From positions 31,930,001-31,994,000 of the forward strand of contig CM114272.1 in NCBI GenBank assembly GCA_050084515.1: 64,000 nt of DNA, in the 5' to 3' direction. Of the stretch, positions 12,841 through 21,971 are shown piece by piece. Under the pieces are notes generated by a model. The model had not been told where the DNA came from. It saw only the letters and a list, made by a program, of their open reading frames with translations, and searched no databases. The DNA comes from Blasia pusilla. Its lineage: Eukaryota > Marchantiophyta > Marchantiopsida > Blasiales. The position numbers and the translations under genes are program-made. How positions within the stretch are numbered: the stretch's first letter is position 1; each line of letters opens with the position of its first letter.

Positions 12841-15800
12841 TTCCGGGCCTATGAGGTTGGTGTTTCTCTTCTATTCTCTTTTCTTCTCCTCTTTTCTTTG
12901 ATCAGCCGCTCAGTCATTCAATCGAATCTCTGGACCCGAGCACCAGCAACATTGACATCCGTTTATGAGGTTGTTGATTCTCTTCTCTTAGTACACTTAA
13001 GAATTTCAGTAGCCGGTGTTCTATGTCCTTAGGGAGTCACACCGTGAGCCATAGAAGTCACGGGCAATATGCATTACAGTCCGGAACTTTATTTGTGAGG
13101 AAGAGAAATGAAGCCACTGTGAGATCGAATTTGCAGAGTTTTGTGGGCATATTTGTCGAGTTTGCAGAGTCAAGTTTGCAGAGTTTTCTGGACAAGCTTG
13201 CAACCGCATCCTTTCATCTCCGAGAATTGACCCCTCCATTTAGTAAAAAGGAAATACATCGACATATCTCCAATGTCAACTCCTTTCAAACTCAAAGCCA
13301 TGCATGACTTACACTCTCTTCCCGACCACGAAGGGTCCGTTTTCTTTGCTTATACTTCATACTGCTGCTTCTTTGAAGGAGACCGAGCAACCGCATGTCC
13401 AAATCATTGTAGTAGCAAACTATGCTCGAGCTTGAACGAAGTCCTCTCTTCTTGATGATAAGTTTGTCTTTCTTTGTGGTACCATTGTTGTTGTCTTCAT
13501 CTTCATCCTCCTTCGCCTCTCAAGCTTATCATTATACAGGATGAACTTCAAAGACACCCAAAATTGTTCGGTACAACACGAAACCCATAGATAGCAGCCA
13601 CCATGCGTATAAGAAATGTACTTTTGAGCATTGAACGGTTCCTATGGGATAATTTGGAGTGTAAGTTGGAGACAATATCCCGCCTCCAAGCGGCTTGTTA
13701 CTGAGTACATTAGAGTAGGAAGATGGTAGATTCCACAAAGTGGATTAACTGCTTCCTTTTTTGATAAGCGACTGATATACATTTGGAGCGATGTGATATT
13801 ACCGTAATTATCGGCAAGATTTCATTATCGGAGTCCACTTTCCGTTCAAAAGACCGTAGGTGTCCTCGTTTTTGCTTTGCTGGATAGTCTTTTGAAAGTC
13901 AAATTTTCTCCACTTTGTGCCTTCGTCTTCTCCCCGATGAACATGAGTATAGGACGGTCGTCGTCGTCGTGTCGCTCTATCTTAGCATGGGTGAGATTTT
14001 GATGTGCGTTTACAAACCCAAAATTGTTCGGTACAACACCTAACATACCAGCAATACTATGCATTTCACTGTTTTCATTGTAAGAACAATCAGTCTGAAA
14101 CGGCCAAGTCTCTCTCGCTTACATGAGGTTCCATTTGCATCAGATGATTGTTCTTTTTCTTGATCTTGTCTAGAAAACCTACTTATCGTTGGGTTGCCAT
14201 TTATTCTTTGGGGAAAATGAGTACTTTCACTCTTTCCTCCCACTCCTATCCAAAGAGTCAACTAAATGAAGCAAAAGACTCCAAATTCATGATTGGTCAT
14301 GATATGTTACAACACTTTACCTTAGGGGTGCACTTGTTCGATTTGTTGATGTTTCTGTTTTTCCAAACATGGCCTAGTACATATCCATGGACTTGGAACA
14401 CTGTTTGTGAGGTGTTCAACAAGATGAACACTGAAACAGCGAACTTCTACTTGGCTGGTCCCTGGCATCTTCAAGGAAAAGCTTTCCTGAGCAACAATCA
14501 GGAAGTCCAGATCTGTGTATAGCAACTACATCTAAGAAGCTTGACTTCAATTTGCTTCATTTCTAATTCTACGTTGCTTGTCCCTGACGTCAGGGAAAGG
14601 TATGCACAGGCTGCAGTCATGAATATTAGGTTTGTCCTTAACAACTTCATCCCAATGCACGCTGCATTCTAGTTCTACTCTAAAGTATTGATCTATGCAT
14701 GATAAACATGGCATGAATTACAAACCTCAATTGTAGCCATTTCTGTTCAGATATATCATAGCACAAACCTGACCAATTCCTCAACTTACTAGCTGCCAGT
14801 CTGTTGTGGTAGAGTGAGCATAAGGAGATCCAGTGATAAGTAGTGATACTTTAGGTCCAGACACTAAACTTTAGGTCCAATGTCTAGACCTAAAGTTCCT
14901 TAGAAACCGTAAACAGAAGCAGGACTGGAGAAACTTCGTTTCTTCGAATTTCTCTATACTTCACGACTTCGCTTTGCACATCACCTCAGCCGTTGTCGTC
15001 ACGACGATGACGGTCATAAATCTCGAGCATGATAGAGGGAATGTGCAGCGGTCTACGAAAGACCGAGTTTCAGTGAAAAGGTTGAACTAAATTAAGGAGC
15101 CCGTTCTCTTCTCTTCTCTTCCCTCCTCTTTATGACTTTGTTCGACAATTACCAGGTTGGTGTTTCTGTATTTTTCCAGGTGTTCATACAGCTCCATCGT
15201 GTCGCCTATTGTACAACGTGTGGCAACTTTTCAGGCAATGGAAATATATTTGAATCTATTTGCAGTATACAAACTTTGTTTGAACTGGTTACTGAACATG
15301 CAGTTGTGAGGGATATATCGACTTAATCGTCTTTGAATGAATACTTTCAGTTGCCCAAGTAATGTAGGGCGCATGCTGCAAATCTTGGTTGTGCTGCCCT
15401 GTCATGAATTATTTTAGTGAGAAGAAAACCTGAATGTTTTCTGTCTTTGTTCTCTTCCAAGCGTCCATACAGAACCATCATGTCGCCTATTGTACATCGT
15501 GTGGAACTTCTTTGAGCACAGACACAAGGTAAATAGTCATTCAGACTCCGTCTCATTATATGTTTACCAGTGGGCTGACCTTCTATCTCTGTTTGCACAA
15601 ATACAAGGCATATTTAGAGGATATCTCCACTCGATCCAACCCGACTGAGAAAGCCAAATATTTGATGTAGGTATGAATATGTCTTCCTGATGTAGAAATA
15701 TGGCTCACACTGCAGATCAAGTTCCTTACCGATTTGCAATTCTTGCAGGGGAGCACATAAGCGTTCAAATTGCTTGCTGCTGTCAAATCTGCCACTACCG

Positions 15801-15866
15801 TCGACCTAGGTCTTGAATGTGAATTTGCCTCAGTTGTAGGGCTTGTAGTGTACTACGTTTCGCATC
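12841..15866. other. interior of MULE unit, no supported gene
   Basis: Frames of 60-124 codons occur but none shows a recognisable domain. Structure present: a decayed third copy of the terminal-repeat start at 13581-13617; a 23-bp motif (beginning CCCAAAATTGTTCGG) at both ~13556 and ~14018; one copy of a 69-bp direct repeat (14365-14433); and a ~41-bp segment containing TGTCGCCTATTGTAC at both ~15183 and ~15465. Confidence 0.5.
14365..14433 (+). repeat. 69-bp exact direct repeat, copy 1
   Basis: This segment, beginning AAACATGGCCTAGTACATAT and ending AAGATGAACACTG, is found again without a visible mismatch at 20828-20896 in the same orientation, about 6.46 kb away. It lies inside an open frame at 14148-14522 whose product I do not recognise. 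Confidence 0.9.
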
Positions 15867-16470
15867 ATGTCCAATAATGTCCAGTTCTTAGATGCAAATA
15901 GGATGCAGACTTTGAATATGCTAGTTAGTAAACCAGAAAATGTTACACGTTTCCTGTCTGGCAATCAAGGGTCGGTTGAAACATGGGTGAGCCCCATCAT
16001 TCATACAAACTCATGCCCTGATTTCTATCTGGCAGATATTATTTGCAAACGCACACACCTACTATCCAGTAGTTATTTGGATGATTGGATCATCCTAGGG
16101 TTCCCTCTAGATACATACCATTGCATAGAACAGGCAGCTAGGGATGCTGGGTACCACGTGGCTTTCACTCCAAAAGCACGGTTGGTTGGAAATCACGTTT
16201 GGTTTCACTCCTATTTCCAGAAAAGAGGAAACACTGAGTTTGTTGTAGTTGGTGACGAGGGAGGTAAGGTGACAGCCCACAAGATTCAAGACATCAAGAA
16301 TCTAGTGGAGGCATCACAATAGATAGCCGATTGGGTGATTGGGGTCACTCCTAAAAGGGTTTACCTTATCGACCAGACTGACATTGATGATCAACTACAC
16401 TTGGAAAAGGACCAACATGTGGATTTATCCAAAGTTATCAGCTCATTGGCCATTATGAATTTAGCTCGGG
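15867..16470 (+). pseudogene. unknown cargo exon in MULE unit, one nonsense codon
   Basis: An open frame starts with ATG at 15867 and runs 151 codons to TAG at 16320-16322. It then continues in the same frame (IADWVIGVTPKRVYLIDQ...) to a good donor, CGGG|gtaagc, after 16470. Continuity of a protein-like composition across the single TAG suggests one exon of ~200 codons interrupted by a nonsense mutation. I do not recognise the protein; it contains mixed alpha/beta-like segments such as DDWIILGFPLDTYHCIEQAA and EFVVVGDEGGKVTAHKI. It lies on the strand opposite the transposase, so it may be a second element gene or a captured host gene. Function is unknown. Confidence 0.45.
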
Positions 16471-16761
16471 GTAAGCTCTTAACACATAGTGCATGTGTGT
16501 TCATCCTCTTTCGTCATACAAGTTGTGTTCCTTCGTAGACCAAATTCAACTAAGTGACTAATGAGATGTGTTTGATTCATCTTCTTGCAGGTGGAGGACA
16601 ATCTTCTGCATCTTGAAATCCTAGGGAATGTTTAGGAGATTTAGGGTTTGTGTTTACTTTTTGAGGCCTAGTTATTGTCGTAAACCATATACCGAAGTAC
16701 CTACATATACCACTTCAATATAGGGATAGTATTCATGTAAGCTGAGAATCACGACAAGCCC

Positions 16762-17037
16762 CACGTCTATCTTTTAGACGACAGGCTTGGGCGATGATGG
16801 GCAAGCCAGTCGTCTATCTTTTAGACGATGGGCTTGGGCGTTGATGGGCAAGCCAGTCGTCTATCTTTTAGACAACGGGTTTGGGCGGTGATGGGCAAGT
16901 CAGTCGTCTACCTTTTAGACGACTTGTTTGGGCGGTGATGTGCAAGCCTCACGTCTACCTTGTAGACGACTTGAGCTTGGCGGTCATAAGCTTCTCTTTC
17001 TACTTTTTAGATGGGTTGTTTGGGCGGTCATGGGCAC
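16762..17037. repeat. six 47-bp tandem units, each with a hairpin
   Basis: Units begin near 16762, 16809, 16856, 16903, 16950 and 16992, directly abutting. The best units contain GTCGTCTA, a short loop TCTTT, then TAGACGAC: an 8-bp perfect inverted repeat that could fold as a hairpin. It is followed by a GGGCTTGGGCG.TGATGGGCAAG segment. The last two units are more diverged. The array sits in what would be an intron between decayed cargo exons. Confidence 0.9.
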
Positions 17038-17274
17038 GTCCTACGAATACTGGTATTCCAAATGGCAAATTTTCATTGCCCTGCGTCTAGCTCTTCACGT
17101 TTTATTTAGTTTCATATTTACTAGTTATCACATAAGCCTACACGATATCGTATGCTCTCATCCGGAGAATAAAATTCCACCGAGAAATCACATCCCATCA
17201 TGTGCCTGTTGTCTTTCAATGACCAAGGTAACTATTTTATGCTTACTTGTATGGTTGATAATGTTGATACATAG

Positions 17275-17573
17275 GGCCCATTTTACAAGGGAGACGTGGA
17301 GAAAGAGCTTTCCTACCTTGAGCCTCTAAACATGTTTGCTTTGCGTTTATGGGCAAAAGCCCACCCCTCTCAAAAGCGAGGCTTACCAAACATCACCGTG
17401 GAGGGATCCAAAGTGGAGTGGGTCCACTATTGCTTCTGACGAGGAGCACAAGCGATCGTTTGCTTGTGCTCCAAGTGCATTGAATTTTTCCGCACGCCGG
17501 AAGCTTTCAACTCCCACCTTGCCGCCTTCGACTTAGGCTTAGGCGATGCCTGGAACACCTCGTATCACAGGGA
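17275..17573 (+). pseudogene. decayed cargo exon with CxxC...H zinc-finger-like motif
   Basis: After a ...gatacatag acceptor, a frame reads GPFYKGDVEKELSYLEPLN... to a TGA at 17437-17439 and then continues in frame as RGAQAIVCLCSKCIEFFRTP and AFNSHLAAF. The CSKC-x12-H spacing resembles half of a C2H2-type zinc finger. The TGA (TGACGA context) could have arisen from CGA by a C-to-T change. From 17546 a different frame (MPGTPRITGKKKS..., acidic end) runs to a GATGAGG|gtaaga donor, so a frameshift or alternative exon is likely. The relation to the exon at 15867 is inferred only from order and strand. Confidence 0.35.
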
Positions 17574-17655
17574 AGAAGAAGTCAGATGCTGATTTTCAAG
17601 GCATAGAAGATGACGAGGAAGATGAGGGTAAGAGTGGGTCCACTATGTGATTGAA

Positions 17656-17806
17656 TCCCTGGTTTAGCTCATGTAATTCCCTGGTTTTGCTCATATACTT
17701 GCCTGGTTTTGCTCATGTACTTGCATGGTTTTGCTCATGTAATTGCCTGGTTTTGCGAATGTACTCGCCTGGTTTTGCTCATGTACTTGCCTGGTTTTGT
17801 TTAAGG
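17656..17806. repeat. ~7 tandem copies of a 22-bp unit
   Basis: The unit CCTGGTTTTGCTCATGTACT plus TG is repeated about seven times with a few substitutions, between a donor-like site at ~17626 and an acceptor-like tgcag at ~17831. It is therefore probably an intronic minisatellite of the decayed cargo gene. Confidence 0.9.
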
Positions 17807-17831
17807 GTCAGAATCTCTGTCATACTGCAGA

Positions 17832-19575
17832 TTTCCATGCAGGGACTCACACACATCCTTCTGCTGCCAATGTCAGACTTAGAGGCACAGTCTTGCAACC
17901 TTGGGCTAACCGGAAGCGGCAGAAGAAGAATGCTATCCTCAACAAAGCCAAAGACCATGCCACAAGGGCTGCCGGGCCGTATGTCCCCATGCACCACACT
18001 TTACCGATCTGATTGCATTTGAAGCTCATCGTACTGCAGAATTCCAGCAAACCTCATTGACATGCTTAGCCAAGGTGGAGGAGTTTGAGAAGGCCAGGGA
18101 GGAATTGGAGAGTGATTTGGTGCGCCCTACAACCATAGTGAGGGGATGGATAGAGGCCGGTCATAAGCTTCTCCCTTCCCACGTACCTGCTGATAGGGTA
18201 CATCGTGCGACATATTGGAGATGTCGAGCTGCGTTCCACCACTTATCTGCTGTGTGGATGATGGATAGGCAAGAACCTTTTCGATGGGATGCAGGTTTAG
18301 AGACTAGAAAACAACAGGTGGAGCGGTCTCTTGCATATTAGATGGGATCTTGCAGAGCGACCGGCATGCCTGTTCATCGGCCGAGCAATACTTTGTCCCT
18401 CGGTTCAAGTATAATTACCGGGTTTGGAAAGAGGCCAAAAAACCGTTTATATTAGCAAAAATGAGAGAGAAAGTGACACGTATGTATGTGGACGGACTTG
18501 GCTGCAGCCATGCTGATGCTGTGTCCAGGGTACAAATCTTGTCCTTTCATTCTAGTCCTTGAATTATCCCTCTCCATTGAAATTAGGCTAAGTTTGTACA
18601 TTCTTTGCATGCTTTCTACTCTTGTGCATTTCAGATGATTGGTCATTTGGTGAACATGTGTGCAGGGCGGTGTGGATATGGAGATTGTGGACTCCAGTGA
18701 CTCAGACTCGCTAGATGATGGTCATAGATCTCCAGATTCTGCAGGAACACAGAGGATGGAGGAGAGGTTGGAGCGGCCTGACGTAGAGCCTGTATTTTCA
18801 GAATAGCCAATTGACTCTAACATTGTGCACCCACGGAATCTAAGACCCACCTCTAGATCCGGTAGGCCCACCATGGAGAGATCTTCCAGGGTCATGCGTG
18901 ATACCAGGAGATCTCCTCGCCTTCGTCCGGTATTATCCAGTACATGCCAAGCATCCCGTGGATATCGTAAGTCGCCTAGCCCAGACCAAGTGGTGGTGCA
19001 GGGTGAGCCTACTGTGAGATCCAAGTATCCTACGGGGAGAACTAAAGAGTCCTTGAAAAGGAGGAGAAGGATCATGCTGGCCGAAATGAAGAAGAAGACG
19101 GACTTAGAGACGGGATTGCAGGTACAGAACATTCCTATACTAAGCCCTTTGAGATATTTATTTTTTCTGGAAGAGTTGTACTTGCCTCACACATTCATGT
19201 GGCTTTTCAGTAGGCGCCGACGGGAGATGAACACCCTGTAGCGGTTGCTGTGAACTTGGACAATGATGGCGTGCCTAGCGGAAGCGACCAGGTTGTGTTC
19301 CATCCCTTTCAAAAATTAATGTTAAGTAGATTGATGATCTTCAAATTCGTTTTTGTCCAATGCTAATTTAGGGCTCAAACACTTCGGCTGGTAATCAGGT
19401 GGGTGGAGCTGGACACATACAGCGGGAGGTAGCGGTGCCAAGTGAAGACCAGCATGCTAATGTGGATGGCGGAGACTTTCATTCTACTCCGCTGCCCCTT
19501 TTCTCAACTCCGGCATTGGATGCGTTAGAAATGGAAACTTTGTCATCGAGCATTGCTCCTGCGGGCCGACATTAG
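17832..19575 (+). pseudogene. decayed multi-exon cargo gene, charged nuclear-like protein
   Basis: Protein-like segments follow one another with splice-like borders. The first, from ~17832, reads DFHAGTHTHPSAANVRLRGT... to a TGA at ~18009. A shifted frame then reads LIAFEAHRTAEFQQTSLTC into VEEFEKAREELESDL, followed by an alpha-helical stretch to 18341. A further segment in another frame spans 18350-18562. An exon from ~18666 reads GGVDMEIVDSSDSDSLDDG..., has TAG at 18804-18806, and continues in frame to a very basic stretch (KESLKRRRRIMLAEMKKK) before a donor at ~19122. Shorter pieces run to a stop near 19575. Ser/Asp-rich and Lys/Arg-rich segments suggest a nuclear protein, but I recognise no family. 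It may be a second MULE-encoded protein or a captured gene; stops and shifts make it a pseudogene here. Confidence 0.4.
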
Positions 19576-20116
19576 AGTTGCAGCCTCATCATGTAATGAC
19601 ATGAACCAAGACAATATGCCTCTAAAACTTCTTTCACAATTTTGATAGACTATAGAGATATTTTGAACCTACTCAAGAGTGTAAATTTACATGTGTTGGT
19701 ACATTGTGTGATAGATAGCCGGCTGTTGGGAATTGTGCAGACTCTGTATAAAATGTTTACTATCTTTGAGGATGAACCGCGGGCCTACTATTGTGCCATG
19801 GAATGCTTTGAATTTATTGATGGACGGCGGCTGCTTCAGGTTTCGCAGTTTTGCATTGAGCACCCCAACAGAGGCTATCAGCCGGACAATTTTGTTCCTT
19901 ATCTATGGCGGCTGCTAGAGTTTGTCAGTTTTGCAGACCTTCCTTGAGCACTACAACACGAAGCTAAAACAGGTTAGACAATCTTATTTCAGTCTCTTGC
20001 AATGACGATGTCCTTGTATTTATGCAATTTATGTTGGCATGTCCTAAAGGTGAGGTTGTTGATTTGTTCTGTGCAGATGCGGGATGTATGATGGCAATGA
20101 GGGAAGGATGGAAACA
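19576..20116. other. interior of MULE unit, no supported gene
   Basis: A 101-codon plus-strand frame at 19642-19947 has no recognised domain. A short motif, TTGATGGACGGCGGCTGCTT and its relatives, recurs with CAG(T/G)TTTTGCA between 19815 and 19940. Nothing else is supported. Confidence 0.3.
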
Positions 20117-20735
20117 GGGTTAGATGTAACTTAAGAAATCCCACATGTACTTTGCAATTGCCTTTTTTATGAAAAGTCGAAGTGCATACTGTGATATGTG
20201 TTGTTCCCAATGTATGGGTGACGAATTCTATGGCTTATCGCATTCAACCCTTTCAGGCAACTCCTGTCGACAATCTATTTCTGTCGACACTCTTTTTCTG
20301 TGTGGCAATCCCTTTCCTCCCGGGTTGCCATAGGGTTAGATGTTACTTAAGAAATCACACTTGTACTCTGCAATTGCCTTTTTTATGAAAAGTCAAAGTG
20401 CATACTGTGATATGTGTTGTTCCCAATGTATGGGTGACATTTTCTATGGCTTATCGCATTCAACCCTTTCAGGAAACTCCTGTCGATAATCTGTTTTACA
20501 TCGACACTTTTTTTTTGTGCCAATCCCTTTCCTCCCGGTTGCCCACGGGTTAGATGTAACTAAAGAAATCACACTTGTACTCTGCAATTGCCTTTTTATG
20601 AAAAGTCGGCGTGCATACTTGTGATATGTGTTGTTCCCAATGTATGGGTGACATTTTCTATGGCTTATCGCATTCAACCCTTTCAGGCAACTCCTGTCGA
20701 CAATCTATTTCTGTCCCGACATTTTCACACACTTA
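20117..20735. repeat. three tandem copies of a ~215-bp unit
   Basis: Copies start at 20117, 20333 and 20547 with GGGTTAGATGTAACTTAAGA (slightly varied). Each contains TATGAAAAGTC, GTGATATGTGTTGTTCCCAA and CAACTCCTGTCGACAATCT. The third is cut short at about 20735. Divergence between copies is low, so the amplification is relatively recent. The array ends about 90 bp before the second copy of the 69-bp direct repeat. Confidence 0.92.
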
Positions 20736-20827
20736 TCGCATTCAACCAACCGAAGCCACTCCTGTCCACAATCTAAATCTGTATGTTTGGTTTGTAACTG
20801 ATGGTCTTCTATACTTGTTGAGGTTAT

Positions 20828-20896
20828 AAACATGGCCTAGTACATATCCATGGACTTGGAACACTGTTTGTGAGGTGTTCAACAAGATGAACACTG
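20828..20896 (+). repeat. 69-bp exact direct repeat, copy 2
   Basis: Identical by eye to 14365-14433. Immediately downstream, CAAGATGAACA and TGTTCATCTTG form an 11-bp inverted repeat around a ~12-base loop, which is absent from the first copy. Confidence 0.9.
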
Positions 20897-21971
20897 GAGC
20901 TGCGATGTTCATCTTGCATATGCTTTGTTTCACTACATATCACCGCATACGCGTATCATAGACAAGTCGTTGCACTTCAACATTATTTAACGGCTATTCG
21001 TTTCACATGATTATTTTAGCGACGAATTTAGGGTCAACTAAGTTAGTTGTGGTAGGGTCGACGCCGCTAAAACTTTACGAAGAGGGACATGGCTCGAGGG
21101 TAGGGTTGGGAGCGTGTCCAAAGCGTTTTTCTCTAGTCAAGCCTATCTTCTTTAGTTACAACTAGTTTAGAGGAATCTCTTTATGACGAAAGTGGCGGTG
21201 TTTTGCCTCTACGGCGTGGAACACGACGCAGTATAGCTGCGCCCCCCTGTACGTGGTTAAGCCTCCGATGTGGAATGGTGCGCGCGTGCGGTATGCTTGC
21301 CCGACCGGCTTGAGAAGTGCATAAATGAGATTCAAAAATGCCCACGGGATCCGAATGGGATCTTGTCAGAGCTGCCATCGCGGTAGAAACCAAACTTGAT
21401 TCAAAAGGTTTTATTCAAGAATGCACAACATAATAAGGGATGAACACATGTTTTCAGGTGTTCGATTTAAAAACATGCAGAACACTGTATATCATGTGTT
21501 CCCGTGTAACACCTCCTACTTCGTGTTACAAGGACGTTACAACGCTTTACTTCACAGTATTAAAGGAGATTCAATTGGCTTTCACACAAGAGTTTCTTCT
21601 TGAGAGTCCAAGATAATTAGGGCGTCATTGGTTTCTCCTATAGCTCGAGGGTGTAATTCACAATCTAATGGAATAGACGAATCAGCAAGGCTATCAAGCA
21701 TAATGTCCACTTTTGTCCTCTTTGAGACACTGGCAGACCTGTATGTACTATGAGGTGTGCTGTTTACCAAAGGCCATTGGGAATCTGCGTTTAAGCCATG
21801 GGACGGGTTCTCATCAACTTGGCTCAATAGAGCCACCAGGTCCAAACTAATACATGCCGACCCTTCCATTTATGCCTCCATGTTCAAAAACTTAGTTTTC
21901 CTCACTCTGTGGAAGGATTCCACTTGGTGCTCTTCGAAACTCGGCTGAGTTCTAAAAGGACCACGAGACCT
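20897..21971. other. 3' flank of MULE transposase, possible last exon
   Basis: The minus-strand frame 21869-21582 encodes an acidic segment ending DSQEETLV. It could be a C-terminal exon of the transposase, but no junction can be fixed, so it is not called. The rest (20897-21580) shows no gene. Confidence 0.3.

Noticed and set aside
16762-17037. CRISPR-like array
   Set aside because: Units abut with no unique spacers and the context is a plant transposon.
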